Source: Caldimicrobium sp.
Lineage (GTDB): Bacteria; Desulfobacterota; Thermodesulfobacteria; Thermodesulfobacteriales; Thermodesulfobacteriaceae
Length of the DNA: 64,000 nt
Direction of reading: 5' to 3'
NCBI GenBank assembly: GCA_025059715.1
Contig: JANXCE010000005.1
Span: forward strand, 17,406-81,405
Of the stretch, positions 7,960-17,085 are shown one piece after another. A model generated the notes under the pieces. It was not told the DNA's origin, did not search any database, and saw only the letters and a list, made by a program, of their open reading frames with translations. How positions within the stretch are numbered: the stretch's first letter is position 1; every line of letters starts with the position of its first letter. The position numbers and the translations under genes were made by a program.

Positions 7960-8551
7960 CTGGGCTTATGAGTTATTAAGAGAAGAAGGCGTTCCTTCCC
8001 ATATAATAAGACACTCCGAAAAGGTTGCTTTGATTTCACTATGTTTAGGTTGTTTACTCAAAGAAAGGGGAAATTCTTTAGATATTAAAGCCCTTACTTT
8101 AGCAGGTCTTCTTCACGATATAAAAAAGTTTTCCAGTATTAAAACAGGAGAAAATCATGCCTTAGCGGGATATAAATTGATGAAGAATTTAGGCTTTGAG
8201 AGAATTGGGGAGATAATTTATGCCCACATTTATTTAAAAGCTCCCAAACCAGGCTCTCCAATAAGCGAAGAGGAGATAGTTTTTTATGCAGACAAAAGGG
8301 TAATGCATGATAGGATTGTAAATTTAAAGGAAAGATTCCAAGACTTAGAAAGGAGATATGGAAGGACTCTCAGGGCTATTATTAGAATGCGTTTACTTGA
8401 GGAGATGACTCTACTTTTAGAGAGAAGGATCTTTAGAAATTTAGAGATTTCGCCAGACATAATATTGAAGTTAAACGAAATACAGGAGGTACGGAGTGTC
8501 CTCGAGAGGCTCTTTGAGAATTGCCCTGATAGCTGGAGGCAACTCTTCTGA
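7943..8551 (+). CDS. HD-domain protein (HDIG type), putative phosphohydrolase
   Basis: About 202 residues from the ATG at 7943. The HD core is seen as HIIRHSEKVALISL, LTLAGLLHDIKK (His-Asp pair) and a C-terminal FYADKRVMHDRIVNL with the last metal-ligand Asp, a pattern found in small stand-alone HDIG proteins. Such domains are metal-dependent phosphohydrolases; the substrate is not known. It overlaps cdsA by 17 bp and ddl by 56 bp, so it is translationally embedded in the envelope operon. The C-terminal third is helical and basic and I do not recognise it. Confidence 0.75.
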   Translation: MEFSIDWAYELLREEGVPSHIIRHSEKVALISLCLGCLLKERGNSLDIKALTLAGLLHDIKKFSSIKTGENHALAGYKLMKNLGFERIGEIIYAHIYLKAPKPGSPISEEEIVFYADKRVMHDRIVNLKERFQDLERRYGRTLRAIIRMRLLEEMTLLLERRIFRNLEISPDIILKLNEIQEVRSVLERLFENCPDSWRQLF

Positions 8552-9425
8552 AAGAGAGGTATCTCTTAAGGGCGCAAAAGCGGTTGAAAAGGCTTTACTT
8601 GAATTAGGGCATGTGGTAGAGTTTTACGATCCGGCCTTTGATCTAAAGAAATTAGTCTCTCGCTCTTCGGAGATTGATTTAGCCTTTCTTGTAATCCACG
8701 GTCCAGGGGGAGAGGATGGCACATTGCAGGGATTCTTAGAAATGCTTGGAATTCCCTATCAGGGAGCTGGAGTTTTAGGCAGTGCCTTAGCTGTGCATAA
8801 AGGTATTGCCAAAATTTTATATCAACAAGCAGGATTACCTGTTCCAAAGGGAAAGTGTTTTTCTAAGGAGGAAGGATTAAAAAACATAAGAGATTATGCT
8901 TTCTCCTTGGGCCTTCCTTTGGTGGTAAAACCTGCTAAACAAGGTTCAAGTATTGGTCTGTCCTTGATTAAAAAATTGGAGGATCTTGAGGAAGCCTTAG
9001 AAATAGCCTTTTTGCAAGATGATGAGATTCTCGTTGAAGAATATATCAAAGGTAGAGAAATGACGGTGGGCATTCTTGATGATAAACCCCTGCCTGTAGT
9101 AGAAATAATTCCCCAGGGAGAATATTTTACCTATGAGACTAAATACACACCGGGCATGGCGGAAGAGATCTGTCCTGCAAGGATTAGCCCTGAATTAACT
9201 TTAAAGGCTCAAACCTATGGTTTAAAAGCCCACAAAGCCCTTTATCTGAGACATTACAGCAGAACGGATCTTATTTTGAAAGATGAAGAATTTTATGTAT
9301 TAGAGACAAATACTATCCCCGGGATGACGGAGACCAGTTTATTACCCCTTGCGGCTAAAGTGGCAGGGTATTCCTTTAGGGAGTTAGTGGCAAAATTAAT
9401 TTGGCTTGCCTTAAGCAAAGGTTAA
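8496..9425 (+). CDS. ddl: D-alanine--D-alanine ligase
   Basis: A 309-residue ATP-grasp enzyme. It has IALIAGGNSSEREVSLKGAK at the start, FLVIHGPGGEDGTLQG, GLPLVVKPAKQGSSIGLSL, and YVLETNTIPGMTETSLLP at the Mg-ATP site. It joins two D-alanines for the peptidoglycan stem peptide. The GTG at 8496 follows AGGAGG at 8486-8491 and lies inside the HD gene. Ddl often carries VDxxxDxxxxxxVLExNxxPGMT; here the segment reads RTDLILKDEEFYVLETN, an acceptable variant. It is the last gene of the rightward cluster and ends 4 bp inside a convergent gene. Confidence 0.93.
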   Translation: MSSRGSLRIALIAGGNSSEREVSLKGAKAVEKALLELGHVVEFYDPAFDLKKLVSRSSEIDLAFLVIHGPGGEDGTLQGFLEMLGIPYQGAGVLGSALAVHKGIAKILYQQAGLPVPKGKCFSKEEGLKNIRDYAFSLGLPLVVKPAKQGSSIGLSLIKKLEDLEEALEIAFLQDDEILVEEYIKGREMTVGILDDKPLPVVEIIPQGEYFTYETKYTPGMAEEICPARISPELTLKAQTYGLKAHKALYLRHYSRTDLILKDEEFYVLETNTIPGMTETSLLPLAAKVAGYSFRELVAKLIWLALSKG

Positions 9426-9814
9426 CGAAGATAGAAGCCATTGCGAAGTTTTTCCGCTTCAAGGCCTATGTATAAAGCAGATTCTTTAAATAGAAATTTG
9501 AGCCCCCCTTCAGGCAAGGTTTCCGCAATCTTTTCCATTTCATAAGCCTGGCTTAATAGCAGATCCCCAATAGTTGCGGAGGTGCTGAAATTCAAATCTA
9601 ATTTAGTGATTCGATCCAGAAGAGCTAAGGAAGAGTCCAACTTTTCTGAAAGATATTTTAGCTTTTCATTTTCCGCCTGCTTTAAGAAATCAGCTCGTTC
9701 CAATTCTAAAAGGGCATTTTTTAAATAAGCTTCAAAGACTTTATTTTCCTGCTTGGAAATGGAGCCAGAGGTGTTAAAATTAAGCTCAAAATGAAACTTG
9801 GTATCAATCTTCAT
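9422..9814 (-). CDS. Uncharacterised 130-residue helical protein
   Basis: A 130-residue frame starting MKIDTKFHFELNFNTSGSIS, then a long Leu/Glu/Lys helical stretch (KNALLELERADFLKQAEN) and a short LNFSTSATIGDLLL segment. I do not recognise it. Its composition is protein-like and there is no better gene on the other strand. It overlaps the ddl stop by 4 bp (convergent), and its start faces the BON lipoprotein gene, so the two genes' 5' regions overlap. There is no signal peptide or membrane segment. It is probably a small cytoplasmic protein. Confidence 0.55.
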   Translation of the reverse strand: MKIDTKFHFELNFNTSGSISKQENKVFEAYLKNALLELERADFLKQAENEKLKYLSEKLDSSLALLDRITKLDLNFSTSATIGDLLLSQAYEMEKIAETLPEGGLKFLFKESALYIGLEAEKLRNGFYLR

Positions 9815-9829
9815 GGGAGGTTTCTCCCT

Positions 9830-10453
9830 ATGATATATTTTAAGTTATTTATCGGAAATAGTAAAGTAAGTTTTAAAATTTTCAAGAACCTCTGCCTGGG
9901 TATCTTTTTAAGTATTTTTCTTTCTGGCTGTGGTTGGGTGTTAGTCGGAGGTGGAGCCTACGAAGGCTACAAGGTAGCTACTGATCCAAGAACTATAGGA
10001 ACGCAGGTTGATGATGCTATTATAACAACTAAGATAAAAGCTAAACTTGTTGAAGATCCACTAACCAAGGCGAGAAAGATTGATGTGGACACAGTGAATG
10101 GTGTAGTTACTCTAACAGGTTTTGTTGATAGTGAAGAAGAAATTAGAAGAGCAATAGAGATTGCCCAGTCGGTTCCTGGGGTTAAAAAAGTAGTAAATAA
10201 TCTTAAAGTCGGGAAACGAGGCCTTAAAGGGTATATCTCTGATAAAAAGATAACCGCACGAATAAAGGCTAAGTTTATAGCCGATCCCGAAATAAAGGCA
10301 CTCTCCATTGATGTGGATACCCTAAACGGAGTGGTCACCTTAACTGGAGTTGTTAAAAGAGAAGAACAAAGAAGAAGAGCAGTAGAGTTAGCAAAAACCG
10401 TAGAGGGGGTTAGAGAAGTAATAGTTAATATCCTTGTCAAAGGAGACAAGTAA
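9830..10453 (+). CDS. Lipoprotein with two BON domains (OsmY/DolP-like)
   Basis: From ATG 9830 (ribosome binding site GGGAGG at 9815-9820) the product has about 207 residues. It has a hydrophobic signal ending in the lipobox LSGC, a glycine-rich stretch, then two tandem BON domains: KIDVDTVNGVVTLTGFVDS and SIDVDTLNGVVTLTGVVK, each followed by AxxVxGVxxVxxN. BON domains bind phospholipid; outer-membrane BON lipoproteins (DolP/YraP) support envelope integrity. An upstream in-frame ATG at 9791 would add 13 residues before the signal and is less likely. No partner gene is adjacent. Confidence 0.85.
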   Translation: MIYFKLFIGNSKVSFKIFKNLCLGIFLSIFLSGCGWVLVGGGAYEGYKVATDPRTIGTQVDDAIITTKIKAKLVEDPLTKARKIDVDTVNGVVTLTGFVDSEEEIRRAIEIAQSVPGVKKVVNNLKVGKRGLKGYISDKKITARIKAKFIADPEIKALSIDVDTLNGVVTLTGVVKREEQRRRAVELAKTVEGVREVIVNILVKGDK

Positions 10454-10489
10454 ATACTTAGGCAAGCCAGGGGGAATCAAAGAGAGTAG

Positions 10490-11419
10490 TTATAGAATTG
10501 GGTCTTTTTTGAAGAATTTTCCCTGATAAAGTTTCCTTTCTTTCATATTTTTTTCAATTTCCCTCATTACTCTATTTTTGTATAATAACCAAAGAGGACC
10601 AAGAAGCCCTTGCCTTGGGGGATCTGAAGTAAGCCTATGTATTATCGTTGAGGGAGATAACAGGCTGAGTGATGTTGCTACAAGATTAGCATACTCTTCA
10701 AGGGTTAAAGCTTTAATTTTTTCTTCCTGATAAAGATTAGCTAAAGGGGTGTTTTCAAGGACATAGAGGGCATGAAACTTTATTCCCTCAGGCTGAAGTT
10801 CTGCTACAGTTTTTACTGTATCAAGCATCATTTCTTTCGTTTCTCCTGGCAAGCCAAAGATAAGGTGAATACACACAGGAATGTTACTCTCTTTTAACAA
10901 AAAGAAGGCATTTAGAAAATCTTTAAATGTGTGACCACGATTTATTAATCTAAGAGTCTTATCATGTTTACTTTGTAAGCCCAATTCTACCCATAGATAA
11001 TAACCCCTTTCTTGATAGCTTTTTAAAAGGTTGATTATTTCAGGACTAACACAATCGGGTCTTGTTCCTATAGCTAAACCGACCACATCTGAAAAGTTTA
11101 AAATAGTGTCGTAGAGCTCTTTTAATTTCTCTATGGGAGCATAGGTGTTACTAAAACTTTGAAAATAGGCGATAAACTTTTTATAGCCCCTTTGCTTCAA
11201 ACGCTCTCTGAAAAATTCGAGCTGTTCTTTTAGAGAAAGTTTTGAAGCAAGACCCGTTCCAGAACCTCTTGAATCACAGTAAATACAGCCTCCCTTTCCC
11301 TTGCGTCCATCTCTATTAGGACAGGTTAATCCTGCATCCAAGGGTATCTTTTTAACTTTTTCTCCAAATTTTTTCTCTAAATGTTCCTTTAGACTGTAAT
11401 AGGTTCCTTCATACCTCAT
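10490..11419 (-). CDS. Radical SAM protein, TIGR01212/YhcC-type
   Basis: A 309-residue protein. Near the N-terminus it has LDAGLTCPNRDGRKGKGGC then IYC, the widely spaced iron-sulfur cysteine pattern of the TIGR01212 (YhcC-like) radical SAM family, followed by GLQSKHDKTLRLINRGHT and the CIHLIFGLPGETKEMM segment. The family binds a 4Fe-4S cluster and S-adenosylmethionine. The reaction is not firmly established to my knowledge. It lies 9 bp upstream (in the coding sense downstream) of the MacB-type permease pair and may belong to the tail of that transcript. Confidence 0.85.
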   Translation of the reverse strand: MRYEGTYYSLKEHLEKKFGEKVKKIPLDAGLTCPNRDGRKGKGGCIYCDSRGSGTGLASKLSLKEQLEFFRERLKQRGYKKFIAYFQSFSNTYAPIEKLKELYDTILNFSDVVGLAIGTRPDCVSPEIINLLKSYQERGYYLWVELGLQSKHDKTLRLINRGHTFKDFLNAFFLLKESNIPVCIHLIFGLPGETKEMMLDTVKTVAELQPEGIKFHALYVLENTPLANLYQEEKIKALTLEEYANLVATSLSLLSPSTIIHRLTSDPPRQGLLGPLWLLYKNRVMREIEKNMKERKLYQGKFFKKDPIL

Positions 11420-11427
11420 AAAACATC

Positions 11428-12639
11428 CTATAAACCCTTTAAAAGAATTGCAGGATCAATTTTGCTAGCCTTATAAGCAGGGTATATGCCAGAGAGCAAT
11501 CCAAAAAATATGGTTAAACCAGTAGATACTATTATTGGCTTCCAGGGTAAAACCAAGGGATACTTTAAAAGGGGAAGAAATACAAGTATTCCCAGCAAAC
11601 CTATAAACAATCCTATGAAACCTCCCCATAAGCTGATGACCATACTTTCGATCAAAAACTGTTTTAGAATTGCCCTTCTACTTGCTCCACACGCAAGTCT
11701 TAAACCTATTTCCCTTCTTCGTTCATTCACAGAGAGAAGCATAATAGCAGTAACTCCTAAGCTACCTACTATTAGACAAAGTATAGAAATACTTTGAACT
11801 AAACTAGAAAACAAAGAAGAGGCCTCTGTTCGAAATTTGAGAATATCTTCCGCTTTAATAATATTAAAGCCCTTCTCCTTGGGAGAGACTCGGTGTCTTT
11901 TTAACAGGATTTCATCAACCTGTTTTTCAATTAGGGGAACTAACTCGGGTTTATATACTGAGATAAAAATACCTGAAATGTAATCTACATTAAATAGAGC
12001 GGACATCGCTGTAGTTATAGGAATGAGCACCTGATCGTCTTGATCCTGGTTGCTGGCATCTACCCCGATGGGCTCTAAGACCCCTATTACAGTGAAAGGT
12101 AGTTTGTTGATAAGAATGTGCTGTCCCTCTGCTTTTTCCTCTCCAAAGAGTTCCCTTTTCACTTTGTAACCTAAGATTGCCACCTTTTTGAATCCCGTTA
12201 CTTCATCTTTCAAAAAGTTTCTTCCTTCTATAAGAGAAAACTTTCTAAGTTTGATATACTCCTCATTTACTCCCTGCACTACCGTTGAAATATTTTTTCC
12301 TAAGTATCTGACTATAGAACTCCCTGTATATAGGGGAGATATAAGTTGTATAGCGGAGATTTTTCTCAAAGCTTGAGCATCTTCTAATTTTAAAGCTGTA
12401 GTTTGTTCGGCTTGAATAGCCCTGCCTGCTCTTACTCTGGCTTGACCAGAGACTACCATAAGTATTTCAGGACCAAAGGTTTCTATTTCTTGCATGGTTT
12501 TGACTTTGGCAGATTCTCCAAAGGTGTTCATTACCAAAAGCGCAGAAACTCCAATAATGATGCCCAGAACTGAGAGAAAAAGTCTTAACTTTTTATAAAA
12601 GATACCGCCAAAGGAAAGTTTAAGAGTAATTAAAGTCAT
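11428..12639 (-). CDS. ABC exporter permease, MacB/FtsX type (second permease)
   Basis: A 403-residue protein with an N-terminal membrane helix (KLRLFLSVLGIIIGVSALLV), a periplasmic MacB-PCD domain and three C-terminal helices of the FtsX fold (SILCLIVGSLGVTAIMLLSV, then ERRREIGLRLACGAS coupling helix). It ends KASKIDPAILLKGL, as does the upstream permease. The topology is that of type VII (mechanotransmission) ABC transporters. The start overlaps the stop of the preceding permease by 4 bp. With its paralogue it would form a heterodimer driven by the ATPase at 13856. Confidence 0.9.
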   Translation of the reverse strand: MTLITLKLSFGGIFYKKLRLFLSVLGIIIGVSALLVMNTFGESAKVKTMQEIETFGPEILMVVSGQARVRAGRAIQAEQTTALKLEDAQALRKISAIQLISPLYTGSSIVRYLGKNISTVVQGVNEEYIKLRKFSLIEGRNFLKDEVTGFKKVAILGYKVKRELFGEEKAEGQHILINKLPFTVIGVLEPIGVDASNQDQDDQVLIPITTAMSALFNVDYISGIFISVYKPELVPLIEKQVDEILLKRHRVSPKEKGFNIIKAEDILKFRTEASSLFSSLVQSISILCLIVGSLGVTAIMLLSVNERRREIGLRLACGASRRAILKQFLIESMVISLWGGFIGLFIGLLGILVFLPLLKYPLVLPWKPIIVSTGLTIFFGLLSGIYPAYKASKIDPAILLKGL

Positions 12640-13841
12640 AACCCTTTTAAAAGTATAGCAGGATCAATGCGGGAAGCTTTAAAGGCAGGAAAAATACTAA
12701 AAATTATACAAGTAATCAGAGAAAAGGTGAGACTCAGTAAAAAGGTGCCCCAAGAAAAGAGAGGTTTGAGGGGTGTTAGGAGGGATAAAAGATACATAAG
12801 CCCTATGCTCAGAGCCCATCCCATGGCTCCACTAACTATCGCTAAAAGTAAGGCACTAAACATATAATGCAGAATAATGTGCTTGGGTTTGGCACCTACC
12901 GCAATTCTTAAGGCAATTACACCCGCCTTTTCTTCTACACTTGCAGTCATAAGATTCATAATAATAACACCACTTATTATTAAACTTATAAGGGCAATAA
13001 CGAGGAGAAAGGCACTTAAAGTCTTAGAAGTGGCAGTGTGTCTTGCCACCACCATCTCGGGCGTCACAATCCGAAAATCGTCTGGAGCTATTCCATAGAG
13101 CTTATGTCTCTCTCTAAGAAGTTTTCTGATTGTTTTCTCTGCTAAATTAATGGAAGTATCTTCATAGAGGATTATCTTAATCCCTCTTAAGTGCTTTTGG
13201 TTGAATATTCTCTTTTGAGCGGTAGTTAGGGGCACAAAAATTCTCTCATCCAGAGGAAAATGACCTAAGGAGCCCTTTTTTTCTAAAATCCCAATCACGA
13301 GGTAAAATTGTCCTTGAATTTTGATCCATTCTCCAACTAAATTCAAACCTCCCCATTTTCTTGCAACATCATACCCAAGAACTACCACTTTGTTATTATT
13401 TTTTACATCTTCCTCGTTGAAAAATCTTCCTTTCAGAATATTCCAATTATTTGCCTTTAAATATATAGGTAGAACTCCATCAAGCCTTAATTTCTCCGCC
13501 TTTTCTTTATAAGAAACTTCTACCAAGCCTCCGGTAAATGGGGAACTCATTTTTACGAACCCAAGTCTCTCAATGGCATAAACATCCTCCATAACCAAAG
13601 TATCCGTCCTTGTTGTTGTAAGCCCCATCACTCTTGAGCCACCAGCTAAAACTAACAGTGCATCTTTACCAAAGTTAAGATTTGCTAAGGTGTCTAAGAT
13701 TTGTTTTTCCGCAGACTTCCCTAAGGCATAAATGGTGTTAAGGGCAGTTAAACTGAAAACCAAGGCTAAAGTAATGAAGAAGAGATTAATCTTATTAGAG
13801 AGAAGTTCCCTTAGGATTTCCTTTAAAAGTAGTTTAGTCAT
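12636..13841 (-). CDS. ABC exporter permease, MacB/FtsX type (first permease)
   Basis: A 401-residue paralogue of the next gene: N-terminal helix (KINLFFITLALVFSLTALNT), MacB-PCD periplasmic domain (FVPLTTAQKRIFNQ), three C-terminal helices and the coupling helix EEKAGVIALRIAVGAK. It ends KASRIDPAILLKGL. Two non-identical permeases, instead of a single MacB with a fused ATPase domain, point to a heterodimeric channel. It sits 14 bp after the ATPase gene within the five-gene exporter operon. Confidence 0.9.
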   Translation of the reverse strand: MTKLLLKEILRELLSNKINLFFITLALVFSLTALNTIYALGKSAEKQILDTLANLNFGKDALLVLAGGSRVMGLTTTRTDTLVMEDVYAIERLGFVKMSSPFTGGLVEVSYKEKAEKLRLDGVLPIYLKANNWNILKGRFFNEEDVKNNNKVVVLGYDVARKWGGLNLVGEWIKIQGQFYLVIGILEKKGSLGHFPLDERIFVPLTTAQKRIFNQKHLRGIKIILYEDTSINLAEKTIRKLLRERHKLYGIAPDDFRIVTPEMVVARHTATSKTLSAFLLVIALISLIISGVIIMNLMTASVEEKAGVIALRIAVGAKPKHIILHYMFSALLLAIVSGAMGWALSIGLMYLLSLLTPLKPLFSWGTFLLSLTFSLITCIIFSIFPAFKASRIDPAILLKGL

Positions 13842-13855
13842 ACTATTTTAAATCA

Positions 13856-14530
13856 TTATTCTATAAAAAGCCCATCTTTTAAAATTTTAATTCTATTAGC
13901 TCTCTTGGCAACTTCGGAGTCATGAGTTACTATAATGATAGTTAGGCCTTCTTTATTTAACTCTGTCAAGATGTCCATAACTTCTCTGCTACTCTGAGAA
14001 TCAAGATTACCGGTAGGTTCATCCGCAAGTAATAGGGAAGGGTTATTTATCAGGGCCCGGGCTATGGCTACTCTTTGCTGTTGACCGCCGGATAACTCTG
14101 CAGGCTTTAAATTAATATGGTTTTTTAAACCTAATCTATCCAAAAGGCCTTGCGCCCGGTAAATATCCTCTTGATCTATTTTACCTCTATATAAAAGGGG
14201 TAACAACACATTCTCTTGAGCAGTAGCCCAAGGGATTAGGTGAAAGGCTTGAAATACGAAACCTATCTTTTCATTTCTCAATTTAGCTAATTCATTGGTA
14301 GAGAGAGTGCTAACCTCTCTATTCTCAAATAGATAACTACCGGAAGTGGGTCTATCTAACAAACCTATGATGTTTAATAATGTAGATTTACCACCACCTG
14401 AAGGTCCCATGATGGCTAAAAATTCTCCCTTTTCCACTTCTAAGTTAATACCTTTCAGAATCTCGTAAATAACCTTTCCAGATTGAAAGGTTTTTTTAAT
14501 CTCCCTTAACTGAAGAAGAATTTTACTCAA
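13856..14530 (-). CDS. ABC exporter ATPase, MacB/LolD type
   Basis: A 224-residue ATPase. Walker A is MGPSGGGKSTLLNIIG (residues ~41-56), the signature is LSGGQQQRVAIARAL, Walker B is PSLLLADEPTGNLD, and the switch His lies in IIVTHDSEVA. The Q-loop region reads IGFVFQAFHLIPWATAQENV. This is the LolD/MacB/FtsE class, used with FtsX-fold permeases. It powers the adjacent permease pair; substrate unknown (macrolides, peptides, siderophores or lipoproteins in relatives). Confidence 0.92.
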   Translation of the reverse strand: MSKILLQLREIKKTFQSGKVIYEILKGINLEVEKGEFLAIMGPSGGGKSTLLNIIGLLDRPTSGSYLFENREVSTLSTNELAKLRNEKIGFVFQAFHLIPWATAQENVLLPLLYRGKIDQEDIYRAQGLLDRLGLKNHINLKPAELSGGQQQRVAIARALINNPSLLLADEPTGNLDSQSSREVMDILTELNKEGLTIIIVTHDSEVAKRANRIKILKDGLFIE

Positions 14531-14533
14531 ATT

Positions 14534-15751
14534 TTACCACACTCCTACGGTGTCACCCTCCGAGAGCCCTTCTAATACCTCTGTCTTGCCTCTACTCTCC
14601 CAACCAGTTTTGATGAATTTCTTTTCCCAGGAGTCACCTTTTTTGAGCATAACAAAGGTTCTACCTTGAGAATCAATCTTGACAGCCCCTGAAGGGACAA
14701 CAAGAACACCTTCTTTTTTTCCAGCAACAATGGTCACTTGAGCGGTCATCTCTGGACGAAGTAGGTTACGGTAGGGAGTTAGAATATCTAGCACCGTATC
14801 ATAGAAAACTACATTGTTCTTAATAATTGCCCCTGGATAAATAGTGCGCACCTTGGCATTAAAAAGCTTATCAGGAAAAGCATCTACTCTAAAAAAAGCT
14901 TCTAAACCTGGTTTTACCTTTCCAATATCAGTTTCGTCAATGTAACAATGAACCTCTAAACGAGATAGATCAATTACAGTGATAAAAGTTGGAGCATTTA
15001 AGCCTGCAATTACCGTTTCACCTTGTTGGGTGGTAACCTCTGAGACATACCCTGAAATAGGGGAATAAACAAAGGCATAATTGAGTTTAACCTTTGCTTC
15101 CTCTAATTGTCTTTTAGTTGCCTCAATTTGAGCTCTGGCACTTTCAAGCTCCTTTTCGAACTCTGCTTCAAGGGCTCTAAGTTTAGCCCTTTCCGCTTCC
15201 AACTGATTTTTTTTGACCTCTTTGTCTCTTTCAATTTTTTCTAATTCTGTCCTGGAAATCAACCCCTCTCGGTAAAGATTAGCAAATCTTTGATAGTCTC
15301 GGTCCAATTGATTGAGTTCTACCTGTAAAGCCTGTATTGTTTTTAATTGAGATTTGATTTTTTCTGGATATACCGCTTTAATTTTTTCCCATTGACTTTG
15401 GGCCTGCTTGTATTCAAACTCATATCTTTCTACTTGATTTTTGAGGTCCCGATGTTCAATAACTGCAATAAGCTGTCCCTTTTTGACAAAATCTCCTTGT
15501 TTAACGAAGAGATGTTCAACTTTTCCCGAAATCCTTGCTCCTACCTTTACTTGCGCTCCTACTTGAGGTTTAATCGCCCCGGTTGCGGATACTTCTAAGA
15601 AGATCTCCCCTCTCTCCACCACTGCAGTTCTTTGTGGTATCGGAGTTTTCTCTTTTTTGTCTTTTTTATCCTTAGGATTTTGACAACTAATAAAAAAAAA
15701 TAAAAAAGTTATCCCAATCAATAAATAAGTTTTAGATTTTTTGAGGTTCAT
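14534..15751 (-). CDS. Periplasmic adaptor, MacA/HlyD family lipoprotein
   Basis: A 405-residue membrane fusion protein. The N-terminal signal ends in lipobox FFISC, followed by a Lys-rich linker, a barrel-sandwich lipoyl half (GKVEHLFVKQGDFVKKGQL), a long alpha-helical hairpin of about 100 residues (heptad-rich KNQLEAERAKLRALEAEF), the second lipoyl half and a beta-barrel domain. It bridges the inner-membrane MacB-type permeases to the TolC channel encoded just upstream. MacA of E. coli has an N-terminal membrane helix; here acylation replaces it. Confidence 0.9.
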   Translation of the reverse strand: MNLKKSKTYLLIGITFLFFFISCQNPKDKKDKKEKTPIPQRTAVVERGEIFLEVSATGAIKPQVGAQVKVGARISGKVEHLFVKQGDFVKKGQLIAVIEHRDLKNQVERYEFEYKQAQSQWEKIKAVYPEKIKSQLKTIQALQVELNQLDRDYQRFANLYREGLISRTELEKIERDKEVKKNQLEAERAKLRALEAEFEKELESARAQIEATKRQLEEAKVKLNYAFVYSPISGYVSEVTTQQGETVIAGLNAPTFITVIDLSRLEVHCYIDETDIGKVKPGLEAFFRVDAFPDKLFNAKVRTIYPGAIIKNNVVFYDTVLDILTPYRNLLRPEMTAQVTIVAGKKEGVLVVPSGAVKIDSQGRTFVMLKKGDSWEKKFIKTGWESRGKTEVLEGLSEGDTVGVW

Positions 15752-15753
15752 CT

Positions 15754-17040
15754 TTAGATTCCAGGAATTTCGCCAGTAACCCTTTTAAGTTGATAATAAT
15801 TAAATATAAGATCAAACTTTGAATTGGTAAACTGTGTCCTTGCCTGAGATAATCTTGCCAATATAGTAGTTACATCCACAATACTGGCTAAGCCATTTTC
15901 GTATTTTTTTCGAACCAATCTATAGTCTTCTTCCATTTTAGTTAGAAGAGCTCTGGAAACTGATAAATTTTCTCGGGAAGTTAGAAATACATTATAGGCG
16001 GTAAAAACCTCCTCTTGAATTTGGAGTTCAAGGGATCTTTTTTCTAAGTGTTTTTTCTCCAAGGTTGCTCTTTCCTTTTGGAGTTTGGAGGGTGTAGAAA
16101 ATCCTGTAAATAGAGGAAAGTTAATTCTGATGCCCGCTAAGAATTGATAATTTTGAGTGGGAAAGAAGTTCTTATCTTGTCGGTAATAACTGGTAAAAAG
16201 ATCTATAGTTGGGAAATATTCACCACGCACACTGTTTATTCTTTCCCTTTGAGCTTGAATCTCTCTCTCTTTATACTTTATCTCTGGTCTAAGTTTTAAG
16301 GCTTTATCTATGTGTTGCGAGAGAGGAATTATTTCAATATCATTAAAATCAAGAGGTTGGAACTCGTAAGCATCAATTTGGGTAAGATTTTCATTCAATA
16401 AAAGTAACACCTTTGCCTTGGCTATATCTGCGGAATATTTGTAATTAGTTACCTTAAATTCCGCTTCCTTTAGTCTTGCCTCCGCATCTAAAACATCCGC
16501 ATAGGGTGATAGACCCAATTCATATCTCCTCTGAGCAAGTCTTAATAAGGTCTTAGCATCTTCTAAGTCTGCCAAGGATGCTTCAAGTAAGGCCCTTTGT
16601 TTAAAATAGTTTATGTAATTTCTAATTACCATAAGGGATATCTCAAGGATTTTATGGCGAATATTCTCATCCTGAGCATAGAGATAATGAATAGCCTCTT
16701 TAAAAGAAAAATAAGTAGAAAACCCAGAAAAAATATTCCATGTAAAAGTAGGACCAAAGAGATGACTATCCCTGGTTGGTAGGTTTTTCCCTAAATCTCT
16801 TCTCTCAAAGGTGTAGCTCAAGTAAAGCTTAGGAAAAAACTCCGCTCTTATTAAGCTTTTTTGAAAAAAAAACTCTTCTTTTTGTTTTAAGGCTATACTT
16901 ATTTGTATATTTGATTTTAACGCTCTCTCTATGGTATCCCTTAAACTAAGGATCTCCTTTGCTAAGCAAGAAATATTTAAAAAGTGACTAACAATTAGAG
17001 CAAGAAAACAAATTTTAAAGATAAACAGTCCCTTTAGCAA
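15754..17040 (-). CDS. TolC-family outer membrane efflux channel
   Basis: A 428-residue protein with a signal peptide (MLKGLFIFKICFLALIVSHF) from a TTG start, then two outer membrane efflux repeats. Each has long helices and the LRLAQRRYELGLSPYADVLD block or its second-half counterpart VRKKYENGLASIVDVTTIL. It forms the trimeric outer-membrane duct for the MacAB-type exporter. It is the first gene of the operon, 42-49 bp downstream of a strong promoter with an operator-like dyad. Confidence 0.9.
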   Translation of the reverse strand: MLKGLFIFKICFLALIVSHFLNISCLAKEILSLRDTIERALKSNIQISIALKQKEEFFFQKSLIRAEFFPKLYLSYTFERRDLGKNLPTRDSHLFGPTFTWNIFSGFSTYFSFKEAIHYLYAQDENIRHKILEISLMVIRNYINYFKQRALLEASLADLEDAKTLLRLAQRRYELGLSPYADVLDAEARLKEAEFKVTNYKYSADIAKAKVLLLLNENLTQIDAYEFQPLDFNDIEIIPLSQHIDKALKLRPEIKYKEREIQAQRERINSVRGEYFPTIDLFTSYYRQDKNFFPTQNYQFLAGIRINFPLFTGFSTPSKLQKERATLEKKHLEKRSLELQIQEEVFTAYNVFLTSRENLSVSRALLTKMEEDYRLVRKKYENGLASIVDVTTILARLSQARTQFTNSKFDLIFNYYQLKRVTGEIPGI

Positions 17041-17085
17041 ACCACTTTTCTCTTATATCAAAAGTTTCTATGGAAGTGACTACTT

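Noticed and set aside
7602..8039. 145-residue minus-strand frame across cdsA and the HD gene
   Set aside because: It spans two genes with strong family motifs on the other strand.
9967..10449. 160-residue minus-strand open frame opposite the BON gene
   Set aside because: It is a shadow of the well-supported BON lipoprotein; the Ser/Thr-rich composition is an antisense artefact.
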